From contig CATBDC010000004.1 of the NCBI GenBank assembly GCA_949502235.1, positions 1-64,000 on the forward strand: 64,000 nucleotides of DNA, given 5' to 3'. Origin of the DNA: an uncultured Lachnospiraceae bacterium. GTDB taxonomy: Bacteria; Bacillota; Clostridia; Lachnospirales; Lachnospiraceae. Positions 1-8,905 of this stretch are shown here, one piece after another (within the stretch, counting starts at the first letter, position 1; each line of letters begins with the position of its first letter). The notes below the pieces were generated by a model. The model worked only from the letters and a program-made list of their open reading frames with translations, was not told the origin of the DNA and did not search any database. The position numbers and the translations under genes are program-made.

Positions 1-9
1 TCCTTGAAT

Positions 10-315
10 TTATAAGGTTTGTAACAAAAAATATAGTGGTAGATTTGACACTACCAAATATAATGGGGAGGCAAATACCATGCAGTCTGCTGACAGAATT
101 TCTGGTATCAACCCATTGAACGCATCCTTTTGAACACAGGGCTTCCCATAACGGCAGGCATTACAGCCAAGGCATCCTTTAACCTCTTTTTTAATCAGGC
201 TTATGGTAGATACATCGCATTCTGAATCTCTGACGCCTCTGGAAAAGGCTTCAATAAGCTGGGCAGTATTTCCCTTCGGGCGTCCTCCGCCCTGGATAAT
301 TAATATCTTCTTCAT
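10..315 (-). pseudogene. truncated NADPH-dependent FMN reductase / flavodoxin-like protein
   Basis: The first ~85 residues match the flavodoxin-fold NAD(P)H-dependent oxidoreductase family (IscF/WrbA-like). The N-terminus has the FMN phosphate-binding segment GGGRPKGNTAQLIEAF, followed by a CLGCNACRYGKPC cysteine motif and the flavin-contacting ASPLY motif near residue 83. Directly after ASPLY the sequence becomes AT-rich, loses family similarity and stops at 101 residues, about half the usual 180-200. The missing half would carry the conserved region after ASPLY, so the product is unlikely to fold as a full flavodoxin domain. A small 6-bp hairpin (TGGTAG/CTACCA, near 34-53) lies at the break, so an insertion or rearrangement just left of the window is possible. 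The gene follows the pepT remnant on the same strand. Confidence 0.6.
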
Positions 316-370
316 ATTGTATCTCCTTATGAATGAAATTCTTTATGTCTGCCATATATTTCGACTAGCT

Positions 371-1208
371 TCAGTAAAATATTAACATTTTTTCCATTGA
401 CTGTACCGGGACGAATTCGAACCTGCTTATTTCGTTTTCATATCCGGCGCTTATATTGGGACAGGGAAGACCTTTTTCGCAAAGGCATACGCCGTCCGAG
501 CCTCCCCGGATGGACAAAGTCTTCGCTTCTACTCCTGCTGCCTCCATTGCCTGCAGGGCATAATCTACCATATACGGGACAGTATCTATGGTTTCCTTCA
601 TATTATGCTGTCCCTCTGTGTATTTTAATTCAATGGTTCCTTTTCCATATCTCTTGTTCAAAGCTTCCGCGCGTTTCCGGATATACTGCACCCGTTCCTC
701 AAAATGCTGCCTGTTATGGTCGCGTATCAGGCATTTCACCCTCGCTTCATCCACACTGCCCTCAAAATGATACGCATGAAAATATCCTTCCATTCCTTCT
801 GTGTCCTGTGGCCGTTCCAGATGCGGAAGCATATTGATAAGCTCTGTACCTATCAGAACAGCATTTTTCATCATGTCCTTTGCTTCGCCCGGATGTATAG
901 CAATCCCATGTATCGTAAATACCGCCTCTCCGCCGTGAAAAGAACCAGTTCCCAGTTTTCCCATACGGGGACAGTCCACCGTATACGCCACATCTGCCCC
1001 AAAACGCCCAATTTCAAAATTATCTATCCCCCGCCCAATCTGTTCATCCGGCGTAAATGCAATCTGCACCGGACCATGGGGAATCTCCGGATGGCTGCAC
1101 AGATGCTCTGCCATCGTCATCATAGCGGCAAGGGCGGCCTTATCATCACCCCCAAGCTGTGTTGTTCCATCAGCAAATACGATATCCTGCCCGATATATT
1201 TAATTGCA
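371..1208 (-). pseudogene. pepT: peptidase T (M20 family) C-terminal fragment
   Basis: The open frame encodes the C-terminal ~two thirds of a PepT-like tripeptide aminopeptidase. Visible marks are the zinc-ligand segment DGTTQLGGDDKAA, which lies upstream of the first ATG (the frame stays open to about 1208), then FTPDEQIGRG (catalytic Glu region), VDCPRMGKLGTGSF, the dimerisation part with IHPGEAKDMMKNAV, and RGGSDGVCLCEKGLPCPNIS near the end. Full PepT is ~405 residues; about 125 N-terminal residues, including the first catalytic His/Asp segment, are absent. Upstream of 1208 the sequence switches to another gene (DUF5058) in a different frame. I read this as a deletion that fused two neighbours. 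No start codon or ribosome binding site fits the fragment, so it is probably not functional. Confidence 0.75.
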
Positions 1209-1637
1209 GAAAACCGATGGAATTACAAGCCATCCTATACACCCCACTGCCATTACGAACAGCATTGTCTGAAAAATGTGGGGAGTCATGTTCCCAACAC
1301 TTACTGTTGTCCCATAGGCGTCTGTGGCAAGGCCTGCACAAAGCATTTCATAATCGATGCTTCCGATCACTCCAAGCCGCAAAAGTGCTGTAGGAGCACC
1401 GGCTATCATAAGCAGTGATATCATATTAAGCATAATAACTATGGAAGGCCCTATGGATGTCACACAGCTTGTCTTGACCGCAACCTTCATTTCATCCATC
1501 GAGATTCCCATTTCCTTTCCCGCACGTATACTCTTTACCAGATAAATACCTGAAAAACACATGACGCCGCCCAGTGCGGCTATGGTAATCGTCCACAATA
1601 CCGGGCTGTTTACAAGTTGACTTAGTTCATTTGACAT
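1200..1637 (-). pseudogene. truncated DUF5058 family membrane protein
   Basis: The 145-residue product matches the N-terminal part of DUF5058 family membrane proteins, which are ~230-245 residues and often sit next to M20 peptidases. Family marks are VKTSCVTSIGPSIVIM, LRLGVIGSIDYEM and the late hydrophobic segment AVGCIGWLVIP. At least three hydrophobic segments are visible (about residues 12-32, 60-80, 120-140). After IGWLVIP only five residues follow before a stop, and the next bases encode peptidase T in another frame, so the C-terminal third is gone. The start at 1637 has a good AAAGGAGA site. The role of intact members is not established; a permease-like role linked to peptide use is inferred from context. 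Confidence 0.65.
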
Positions 1638-1715
1638 AAAAATCTCCTTTCAGATAACAATTTAATTCTTATGTATCATAACATTGTATTATTATCCCGA
1701 ACTATCAGTTAATTC

Positions 1716-2552
1716 TTGATATATCCCAATTCTTTGTTTATACTTAAGGTTAGCCGCATTATACAGAAGTTGGAAAGAGAGCTTAATGTATCTCTCTTTA
1801 TCAGAAAAACAAGCGGTATGGAGCCGACAAAGGCCGGTGATAATCTTTACGACCGCGGCAAAGCTATTATGAGGCAGCTTAATGAGGTTGTATCTGACCT
1901 GCAGGTTTCTTCGAAGCCTGTAGTTAAGGTTCCCTGCACATGTGGATTCATGCGCTCTGCTACCATAAAGCTTGCCCGGGATTTCCATATAGAATATCCT
2001 GACATAGAGCTTCGGCTGTATGAGCGGGTTGACACGGTTATTTCAAGACAGCTTTTGGATGAAGAGGTGGAAGTGGCTATTTTATCCGGCCCTGTTGACC
2101 CCACAAAATTCACCAGCACTCCCCTTACTAAATGCCCTATGTGCGTGGTTGTAAACAAGACCCATCCCTTCGCCCGTTTTGACAGTGTATCTCTGTTTGA
2201 GCTGCGCAATGAACCGCTTATCATTACCAGTGGAAATGATTTTAATTCTTACCAGAACCGTTTTAGAGTTCTTACCCAGGTGGGGATTAATTTGAATTAC
2301 GTCTTCGAATCGTTAGATATTGAATATCCGATTATTGCTGCCAATGACAATATGGGAGTAGGGATTACTCCTTATGACAGCTGCCTCACAAAACAGAATT
2401 ACCCAGATATTAAAATACTTCACTTAAAGGATACGGATCATTCCTGGATTTACAGTTGGGAAACAGTCCTTGCCTGCAAAAAAGGCCGTCAGCTTTCTTT
2501 ACAGGCAAAGGCATTTTCAAATTTTTTGTCAGATTGGATAAAACAGATTTAG
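1716..2552 (+). pseudogene. LysR-type regulator lacking part of the DNA-binding domain
   Basis: From SRIIQKLERELNVSLFIR onward the product is a standard LysR-type regulator: the end of the winged helix-turn-helix, the linker helix, then the two-lobed substrate-binding domain (residues ~75-275). The first ~30 residues expected before this segment are missing; there is an in-frame stop just upstream and only a weak TTG start. In another frame the bases just upstream read LILDISQ, which looks like the ISQPALSR part of the recognition helix, so a small frameshift or indel within the HTH is likely. It is divergent from the broken DUF5058/pepT genes, the usual layout for a regulator of that operon. 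A hairpin terminator follows. Confidence 0.65.
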
Positions 2553-2573
2553 AAGGGACAGGGGAAACACTGG

Positions 2574-2598
2574 GGAAGTCACTCTGTGACTTCCTTTT
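2574..2598 (+). terminator. rho-independent terminator after the LysR gene
   Basis: Perfect 9-bp stem GGAAGTCAC / GTGACTTCC with a TCT loop, followed by four T. It lies 21 bases after the LysR stop codon. Confidence 0.75.
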
Positions 2599-2605
2599 AT
2601 GTTAG

Positions 2606-3169
2606 CTAAATCTTCAGCAAATTGGCAATATCCGGGAAATTAATAAACAAATTGTCATATATATTTACTTTGATGACTGCATCAAAGCTATAAATCACAT
2701 TAATAAGATCCCCCTCGAAATAATTAACTGTTACCATCCGCCGCTTGGGATCCACAATCCAATATTCCCTCACACCATATTTTTTATAGTAATATGCTTT
2801 CCGGATATAATCATCTGAAGGGTTCCCCGGGGAAACAATTTCAATAATGAAGTCAGGAGCGCCGTTACACCGGTTTTCATCCAGCTTGTCTTTGTCACAC
2901 ACAATCATTATGTCGGGCTGTACGATTGTAAGAGGGTTATTCGAGAGTTTTACATCAAACGGCGCAGGAAATACTCTGCAGTCTCCTTTCTGATTTTTTA
3001 CATAAGAGTTGAGCAGAGTAATCATCTCCAAAAGTATTGACTGGTGTACTTGTGACAGACTGGCCATGTAATGGATCTGCCCGTCAAACACTTCGGCTCT
3101 TGTATCCTCCGGGAGTGCTTCATATTCTTCCAGAGTGGTAATAACAGGCTTTGGTTGTAATACTAACAT
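2606..3169 (-). CDS. Uma2 family protein (DUF820, PD-(D/E)XK nuclease fold)
   Basis: The 187-residue protein matches the Uma2/DUF820 family, a PD-(D/E)XK-like putative endonuclease group common in cyanobacteria and Firmicutes. Family marks seen are TLEEYEALPEDTRAEVFDGQI at the N-terminus, the acidic core QPDIMIVCD, then PDFIIEIVSPGN (Asp-x(n)-Glu of the nuclease fold) and YYYKKYGVREYWIVDPKRR. Length is normal for the family. It stands alone between the LysR gene and the sugar transport operon. The biological role of Uma2 proteins is unknown; nuclease activity is inferred from fold only. Confidence 0.85.
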   Translation of the reverse strand: MLVLQPKPVITTLEEYEALPEDTRAEVFDGQIHYMASLSQVHQSILLEMITLLNSYVKNQKGDCRVFPAPFDVKLSNNPLTIVQPDIMIVCDKDKLDENRCNGAPDFIIEIVSPGNPSDDYIRKAYYYKKYGVREYWIVDPKRRMVTVNYFEGDLINVIYSFDAVIKVNIYDNLFINFPDIANLLKI

Positions 3170-3287
3170 AAAATAGTTCCTTTCCGGTTTGTCAAATTTC
3201 TTTAGGGCTATCTATAGATTACCATGTAATATGTTATATTTCAATTTTTTCTTCATCTGTTTTATTTAATGCAAAAGGGGACAGGGT

Positions 3288-3341
3288 AAAACGAATCTGG
3301 GACGGAGTAAAATGAATTTTACCCCGTCCCAGATTCGTTTT
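3288..3341. repeat. GGGACGG-type hairpin repeat, copy 1 (bidirectional terminator)
   Basis: Two 26-base arms (3288-3313 and 3316-3341) form an almost perfect palindrome with one mismatch and a two-base centre. The core is GGGACGGAGTA...TACCCCGTCCC flanked by AATCTG/CAGATT. It begins directly after the stop codon of the sugar permease gene at 3344, so on the minus strand it can end the operon transcript. Related hairpins occur at 37297, 42593 and 53833. A GGGGACAGGG motif precedes it at 3277. Confidence 0.8.
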
Positions 3342-3343
3342 TT

Positions 3344-4186
3344 CTACCCTTTCACCGCCCCCGCTGTCATTCCTTCTACAAAGTATTTCTGCACCAGTGC
3401 AAAGAGCACGATAACCGGAAGTGTGGTCATGGTTCCAAGGGACATTATGATTCCCCAATCGATATGCGTAGAGCTTATATAATTTGCAATTCCTACTGTC
3501 AGTGTCTTCATATTTTCTTTGTTCACCAAAACGCTGGACAGCAAGAATTCGTTCCACGACATAATAAATGCCATAATACCTGTACTTAGAACCCCCGGAA
3601 CACACAAAGGCAGATCTACCTTTATAAATACCTGCCATTCATTTGCGCCGTCCATAACTGCCGCCTCGTCAATCCCAGACGGAAGCTTTTTAAAAAAGGA
3701 CACCATAAGCCACACGGAAAAGGGCAGTGTTACGGTAAGATGTCCGATGATTACTCCTGCATGGGAGCCGGAGAGCTGAATCATATTCATGATCCTGTAC
3801 ATAGGCAGCATAAGCATAATTGGAGGCACGCAATATGCCGCAAGCACACACATGAGTATAAGCTTCCTCCCGCGAAAGCTGAACCGTGTAAGGCTGTAGG
3901 CTGTCATGCTGCCGATAACCATATCGATAATCATTACCGTAGACGCGATAAATAAACTGTTTAAAAAATAATGGATGACATTTTCATTTGTCAGCGCCTG
4001 CTCATACCATTCAAGGGACCAGTTCTGCGGAAATATTTTGGGAGGAATCGTAAAAAGCTCCACTCCCGGCTTAAAGGAACTAAGCGCCATCCATACAATG
4101 GGAAATCCCACCATAAATACACAGGCAATAATTAAGAGTATTATTAAAATATTTGAAATATACCTTTTTGTCCTTGCGTTCTTCAT
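3344..4186 (-). CDS. carbohydrate ABC transporter permease (CUT1, MsmG/UgpE-like)
   Basis: This 280-residue inner-membrane subunit of a CUT1 sugar importer has six predicted membrane segments, the first at about residues 11-32. The EAA loop that docks the ATPase reads EAAVMDGANEWQVFIKVDLPL near residue 190. It ends with the family-typical QKYFVEGMTAGAVKG. The start has GGAGGAGCGG upstream. It is the last gene of the minus-strand operon aldolase - FAD oxidoreductase - binding protein - permease - permease. No ATPase gene is present, as is usual in Firmicutes CUT1 systems that share one MsmK-type ATPase. The substrate is unknown. Confidence 0.93.
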   Translation of the reverse strand: MKNARTKRYISNILIILLIIACVFMVGFPIVWMALSSFKPGVELFTIPPKIFPQNWSLEWYEQALTNENVIHYFLNSLFIASTVMIIDMVIGSMTAYSLTRFSFRGRKLILMCVLAAYCVPPIMLMLPMYRIMNMIQLSGSHAGVIIGHLTVTLPFSVWLMVSFFKKLPSGIDEAAVMDGANEWQVFIKVDLPLCVPGVLSTGIMAFIMSWNEFLLSSVLVNKENMKTLTVGIANYISSTHIDWGIIMSLGTMTTLPVIVLFALVQKYFVEGMTAGAVKG

Positions 4187-4199
4187 CTTACCGCTCCTC

Positions 4200-5117
4200 C
4201 TAACTGTCTGCTATATCTGACTTGGCCACATAGAAAATAATGCAGATAAACATCAGCGCGCCAAGGATCATGGAAATTGCCGAGGCATATCCTATCTGGA
4301 AGGAGCCAAAGGAGGACTGATAAATCAATATTGGCAGATGTGTTGTCGAACCAGCCGGTCCGCCGCCTGTAACCATGTAAATCAAATCATAGTATGTGGC
4401 TGTCCAGATTACCCGGAGCACCGCCAGCACAATCGTGGTATTTTTAAGCTCCGGCAGTGTAATGTAACGAAATATTTTCCATTTCGATGCTCCGTCTACT
4501 GCTGCCGCCTCCATAATCTCCCGGTCAATTCCTTTAAGCGCTGCCCAGTAGATCAGCATGGGAAACGGATAAGAGCGCCAGATATTCAAGAGAATCACTA
4601 CCCACATTGCCGGTCCCTGAAGAGCCAGCAGGGACTGTCTCCCATCCAGAAGCCCTGCCTGCTGGAGCCAGTAGCTTACAATCCCATAGTCACTGTTCAT
4701 AATCCATTTTGTCACCAGCGCCAGCGCTACTGCCGGAACCACATAGGGAATCAGAAGGAAGCTTCTAAGCGCCGTGCCGCCCCGCATTGGCCTGCTGATT
4801 AAAAGTGCAAGTCCCAGTCCTAAGAGAAGCTGTCCAAGCACAGACCAGAAGGTCCACACACAGGTATTCCAAAAATATTTTTTAAATAGTTTATTGCTGA
4901 ATATCCGGACATAATTATCAATGCCAACAAACTCACTTGTTCCTTTCATAAGAGAGGCATTGGTAAAGCTAAGCCATATATTGTAGACAACTGGATAGAG
5001 GACAAACACCAGTAAAAATATAACAATAGGTATTGAAAATGCCATTCCAATCATACTGTGTTTTTTCTTATATCCGCCGACTGCGCACTTTCTTTTACTG
5101 TTTTTGCTTAAGCCCAT
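4200..5117 (-). CDS. carbohydrate ABC transporter permease (CUT1, MsmF/UgpA-like)
   Basis: This 305-residue permease partner has a hydrophobic first segment (SIPIVIFLLVFVLYPVVYNI) and an EAA loop reading EAAAVDGASKWKIFRYITLPEL. I chose the ATG at 5117 because GGGAGG lies 6 bases upstream; an ATG 8 codons earlier lacks such a site. It lies 45 bases after the solute-binding protein gene and 13 bases before the second permease, consistent with one transcript. With its partner it would form the channel of a sugar importer whose ATPase is encoded elsewhere. Confidence 0.93.
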   Translation of the reverse strand: MGLSKNSKRKCAVGGYKKKHSMIGMAFSIPIVIFLLVFVLYPVVYNIWLSFTNASLMKGTSEFVGIDNYVRIFSNKLFKKYFWNTCVWTFWSVLGQLLLGLGLALLISRPMRGGTALRSFLLIPYVVPAVALALVTKWIMNSDYGIVSYWLQQAGLLDGRQSLLALQGPAMWVVILLNIWRSYPFPMLIYWAALKGIDREIMEAAAVDGASKWKIFRYITLPELKNTTIVLAVLRVIWTATYYDLIYMVTGGGPAGSTTHLPILIYQSSFGSFQIGYASAISMILGALMFICIIFYVAKSDIADS

Positions 5118-5162
5118 ACCATACCTCCCATGAAACATCAATTATATCTTCCTCACATTCCT

Positions 5163-6503
5163 CTACATAGAAGCCGCAAATGCCGCCAGATCATCATTAA
5201 TCAAATCATATGCTTCTTCGGCGCTGTATGTCCCGTCACATGCGCCCTGAAGCGCCTCCCCGAAAATAGTGGTAGATTCAATATATGCAGACATACTGGA
5301 CAGCCCTGCTTCCATTCCATACCAGTACCAGTTACTATTTTCAAACTGGTCGAAAATATAGTCAACCTCGGCCTTGAAGTCTGCCACTTTTTCGTTTTCC
5401 CGGTATAAATCAAAGGACGGAATATAAGAAGGAAATGCAAACATCGGCCTTGAAAGGGCCCGCTCTGCCGCTCGTTCAGGCGTATAAAGCGCTGTCAGAA
5501 AATCTGACACAAGGTTCTTTCTTGCTCCCTCCTGATTAGAGGCAACAAAGCAGTATCCGGATCCAAAGGATGCTTCCTTTTTGCCGTCAACACCCGGAAA
5601 ATCAAAGCAGCCAAGCTTCCCTGTCATATCCGGATTATTTTCCTGCGCATTTCCGATAACCGCGCCCATATCAAGAGTCATGGCGCATGTTCCTGTAACA
5701 GCAAGGGCATTTCGGTAATCTCCCCATGACCAGGTAAGAGAACCTGCAGGTGAAGCCTTCTGGTAGAGGGAAACAAGATACTCAATTACCTTTACTGCTT
5801 CATCCTTTTCCTTGTCAAAACAGTACTCCCCTGTTTCCGGATCCATAAAATATACTCCAGCCGAGCACATCATCTCATACAGTGTCTGTGCTGCCACCTG
5901 TACTCCGTCTAATGGAACTGCAAAGCCTGACACCTCACCCGTGTTCATCTTTTCCGCTGCTGCCAGAAACTCGTCCCAGTCCTGCGGAATCTCTATCTTG
6001 TTATCCTCAAAAATATCCTTGCGATACCATACGGATGTATGCATTGCCCAGTCAGGCAGGCCATAGATATGTCCATCGCTTCCGGTAAGAACTGTCTTAT
6101 ATGCGCCTGAAAAATCTTCTGCTCCTATCTCATTCATGATATCATCCATGGGCATGATGCTTTCCGCAGCATACAGATAAGCCGTACCGCCGAAATTTGT
6201 ATGCATAATGTCCGGTACCTCGCCGGAAGCCGCCGCAGTAGAAAGCTTCTCATACATCTCATTAAATGCCACCTTCTCTACAGACACCTCAATCCCCATT
6301 TCGTCTGCAAGCTCTGTGAACTGTTTGTTCAAAACCTCATACTGGGCGTCAGCAGTAAGGTTTGTCCAGATAACCAGGCTCTCCCCTTCATATGAGCCGG
6401 AATCTGCTTCTGTCTCTTTATTTTCCTCCTTGTCTTCCGGCACATCCTCTTTGGATGTACCGCAGGCCGCAAGTGACAGCACAAGCACACCTGCAAGTAC
6501 CAT
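5163..6503 (-). CDS. sugar ABC transporter solute-binding lipoprotein; start region frameshifted
   Basis: This extracellular solute-binding protein of the CUT1 type (family 1 fold) has 446 residues. A lipobox LAAC is followed by an acidic linker (EDVPEDKEENKETEAD) and a two-lobed binding domain, with a typical C-terminus (TFLTALYTPERAAE). From the first in-frame ATG (6503) the signal peptide would have no positive n-region and no ribosome binding site. An ATG at 6523, well spaced from AAGGAG, would give MIKKWIS and a normal lipoprotein signal, but a run of six A (6513-6518) instead of seven puts it out of frame. This is either a phase-variable tract, a mutation or a sequencing error. The mature part is intact. 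Confidence 0.88.
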   Translation of the reverse strand: MVLAGVLVLSLAACGTSKEDVPEDKEENKETEADSGSYEGESLVIWTNLTADAQYEVLNKQFTELADEMGIEVSVEKVAFNEMYEKLSTAAASGEVPDIMHTNFGGTAYLYAAESIMPMDDIMNEIGAEDFSGAYKTVLTGSDGHIYGLPDWAMHTSVWYRKDIFEDNKIEIPQDWDEFLAAAEKMNTGEVSGFAVPLDGVQVAAQTLYEMMCSAGVYFMDPETGEYCFDKEKDEAVKVIEYLVSLYQKASPAGSLTWSWGDYRNALAVTGTCAMTLDMGAVIGNAQENNPDMTGKLGCFDFPGVDGKKEASFGSGYCFVASNQEGARKNLVSDFLTALYTPERAAERALSRPMFAFPSYIPSFDLYRENEKVADFKAEVDYIFDQFENSNWYWYGMEAGLSSMSAYIESTTIFGEALQGACDGTYSAEEAYDLINDDLAAFAASM

Positions 6504-6551
6504 TGATATCCATTTTTTATCATATCCTTTGTCTCCTTTTCATAACCCGTT

Positions 6552-7895
6552 TTACAGAATCCCGCCGTTATCCAGCAGGGTTTTCTGAAGCTTTTTCATG
6601 TCTATATTACGAACCGTTACATTTTCCTCTGCCGCCATGGCTGCCGCAATTCCCGCCGCTTCTCCCATGACCATACACTGGGGCATACAGCGGATGCAGT
6701 TGGCAACCTCTATCTCATAGGAAACGCACCTGCCCGCAGCCAGAAGATTCTCTTTTCCCTTTACTACCATACAGCGGTACGGAATCGTCATAGATTTCCC
6801 CGGCTCAAGGTCATAGACACACATCGTCTCTCCCTCCGGCGTGTGGAAACCGGCAGGCATGGCGCCTCTTCCTATGCTGTCCGGAAATTCCACTGCATTT
6901 AAGAAATCGTCAAACTTCACCTCATAATCGCAGATCACTCTTCTGCTTTCCCTTACGCCGAGCATGGATGCAATTGCTGTCAAATAGGAATTTTCAAAGC
7001 CCGGAATATACTTTTTCATGGCCCATGCCACATCATAAAGACATTTCTGGGAAAAATTTTCCTGCTCCGTGCGCACTTCGAATCCTTTTGTACTATCCGC
7101 CTCCAAAGCCCCGGAGCAGTTAATTGTCATCTCCCCCGGGTTCGGAGTGGAAGTAAAGATACCGAGCCAGTGCCGCAAATATTCTTTATCCTCCGGAAGC
7201 TCTGCATTTTTCAGCTCATCCTTCAGGCCAAAGTGCATAAGCCCCGGGAAGCTGGTGAAATCGTGCCAGGCCGGAGGCATCATGGTATCCTCAACCGGTG
7301 GATTTTCTTCATAATACTGACGCACCTTATCCATATCCACCCCTGCCATCTTTCCGATCAATGTCATTGGCTGAATCTCTTTTTCTTCACGGATTGCAAA
7401 TTCGGCTCCGGCCTTTGCGCTTACCGCCGCGTCACCAGTGCAGTCGATAACCGTCTTTCCATAAATCTTTTCAAGCTTCATTTCCGAAAGAACAACAAGG
7501 CCCGTAACAGCATCACCTTCCATAAGGACATCCGCGATCTGAGTATTCAGATATGTAGTGAGGTTCGGCTCATTTCTCGCCATTTCATCCAAAACAACCT
7601 TCGCCGCCTCCGTGTCATACAGGTAGCAGACATCCTTATCCGGATCCTTGTCTACAATGGCATGCTGCTCATTTAAAATATTTCTAAGTTCCCAGGTCAT
7701 GCCTCCTACACACCGCTTCACCTTATCACTGAAGCCGACCCATGCACCCTGCATGCCGGATGTAAACTGCCCTCCGAGACACCTGTTTTTCTCTACAATC
7801 AACGTTTTTGCCCCCTGCCTTGCGGCGGCAAGTCCTGCTATCACACCGGCCGTCCCGCCTCCGGCAACAATGACGTCAAAATATCTTTCTCCCAT
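6552..7895 (-). CDS. FAD-dependent oxidoreductase (FAD_oxidored family)
   Basis: The 447-residue protein opens with a Rossmann dinucleotide-binding motif VIVAGGGTAGVIAGLAAARQG and the acidic ribose-binding strand end IVEKNRCLGGQFTSGM. It ends with AAGRCVSYEIEVANCIRCMPQCMVMGEAAGIAAAMA, the second FAD-contacting region typical of the FAD_oxidored (PF12831) group. Members of this family oxidise or dehydrate diverse sugars, cofactors and metabolites, so the exact reaction cannot be assigned. It sits between the aldolase and the binding protein in the IclR-linked operon, which suggests a step in catabolism of the imported sugar or sugar acid. Length and both cofactor regions are complete. Confidence 0.85.
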   Translation of the reverse strand: MGERYFDVIVAGGGTAGVIAGLAAARQGAKTLIVEKNRCLGGQFTSGMQGAWVGFSDKVKRCVGGMTWELRNILNEQHAIVDKDPDKDVCYLYDTEAAKVVLDEMARNEPNLTTYLNTQIADVLMEGDAVTGLVVLSEMKLEKIYGKTVIDCTGDAAVSAKAGAEFAIREEKEIQPMTLIGKMAGVDMDKVRQYYEENPPVEDTMMPPAWHDFTSFPGLMHFGLKDELKNAELPEDKEYLRHWLGIFTSTPNPGEMTINCSGALEADSTKGFEVRTEQENFSQKCLYDVAWAMKKYIPGFENSYLTAIASMLGVRESRRVICDYEVKFDDFLNAVEFPDSIGRGAMPAGFHTPEGETMCVYDLEPGKSMTIPYRCMVVKGKENLLAAGRCVSYEIEVANCIRCMPQCMVMGEAAGIAAAMAAEENVTVRNIDMKKLQKTLLDNGGIL

Positions 7896-7935
7896 TTGTC
7901 CGCACCCTTTCTAAACTGGAACAAATACCTCTCTC

Positions 7936-8853
7936 TTATGCGAGATATCCGTAATGTTTTAAAGTATCCTTAAGCCTGTCCATTGTCTCCTGCGGAAGTT
8001 CAGATAATACCGGCCTGCGGCAGTATCCTGCGTCAACTCCTCTAAGCTTTAAGCCTTCCTTAATAATCTGAAGCCATAAAACATCCCCGTTGGAATCCGC
8101 CTCGGCAAACAGATGAAGATAAGGCCAGACCTCCTTTTCCTGTGCTTCCATAGCTTCCGCCGTCTTTTTGGCCGCTGCAAGTTTGTAAACCTTTGTATTT
8201 TCCTTCGGGAACAGGTTGCCGGTGCCGCATACCCAGCCGTCTGTCCAGCAGGTAAGGCACTCTACCGGGCACACGTCATAGCCGTAGAATACAGCAAAAT
8301 TATCGTCTGTAAGCCTGCGCAGATTCTGCTGGCGGTATACGTCTGCCTGGCGCTCCTTTACTGCATCAATGCAGCCCTCATTATACAGCTTAGCCATAAA
8401 TTCATCGCTCATCAGCACTGTAGAATAATAGGGATTATGATACAGCATAACCGGAATATTTATGGCATCGTGTACTGCTTTGTAATGTCCAAAAAGCTCC
8501 TTTTCATTGGGCCCCATATACCAGGGCGTTACAGCCATGATTCCATCTGCGCCGTCACTTTCGGCTGCCCTTGACATATCAACAACATCCTGCGTGCGGT
8601 ATGCGCCTGTAGAAGCCACAACCTTCAGGCCATTTTCATGTCCTGCCTCGATATATGCTTTATTTACCGCGATCTGTTCCTCTTTTGTAAGTGCAATCAT
8701 CTCCCCCGTGGAGCCGGAAGGAATAATTCCCGTGACACCATTTTCTCCTAAAAATTTTGCCACCTCTTTGATTCCCTGAAAGTTAATGGATTCATCCTTG
8801 TTAAAGGGTGTAATTACCGGAATATAGATTCCTGTCAGCTTTTCTCTTGCCAT
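7936..8853 (-). CDS. DapA/NanA-family aldolase (dihydrodipicolinate synthase-like lyase)
   Basis: This 305-residue class I lyase of the DHDPS/N-acetylneuraminate lyase superfamily is a TIM barrel. It carries the GSTGE carboxylate-binding motif, a catalytic Tyr in MLYHNPYYS and a Schiff-base Lys in DAVKERQAD. That lysine context differs from the usual GIKDSSGD of true DapA, so a catabolic 2-keto-acid aldolase or dehydratase is more likely than lysine biosynthesis. I start it at 8853 because AAGGAGAG lies just upstream; an earlier start 14 codons upstream has no such site. It is the first gene of the sugar operon and faces the IclR regulator across a 413-base gap. Confidence 0.87.
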   Translation of the reverse strand: MAREKLTGIYIPVITPFNKDESINFQGIKEVAKFLGENGVTGIIPSGSTGEMIALTKEEQIAVNKAYIEAGHENGLKVVASTGAYRTQDVVDMSRAAESDGADGIMAVTPWYMGPNEKELFGHYKAVHDAINIPVMLYHNPYYSTVLMSDEFMAKLYNEGCIDAVKERQADVYRQQNLRRLTDDNFAVFYGYDVCPVECLTCWTDGWVCGTGNLFPKENTKVYKLAAAKKTAEAMEAQEKEVWPYLHLFAEADSNGDVLWLQIIKEGLKLRGVDAGYCRRPVLSELPQETMDRLKDTLKHYGYLA

Positions 8854-8905
8854 TTTTTCTCTCCTTCTTGTTATTAAATAGCTATTTTTATACATTTTAT
8901 TTTTC

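Noticed and set aside
704-1393. 229-residue ORF on the plus strand
   Set aside because: Antisense to the pepT and DUF5058 fragments; Cys/His/Arg-rich composition typical of a shadow frame and no start signal.
7936-8853. Sialic acid (Nan) operon
   Set aside because: Aldolase is of the right superfamily but NanE, NanK and NagAB genes are missing and an FAD oxidoreductase is not part of that pathway.
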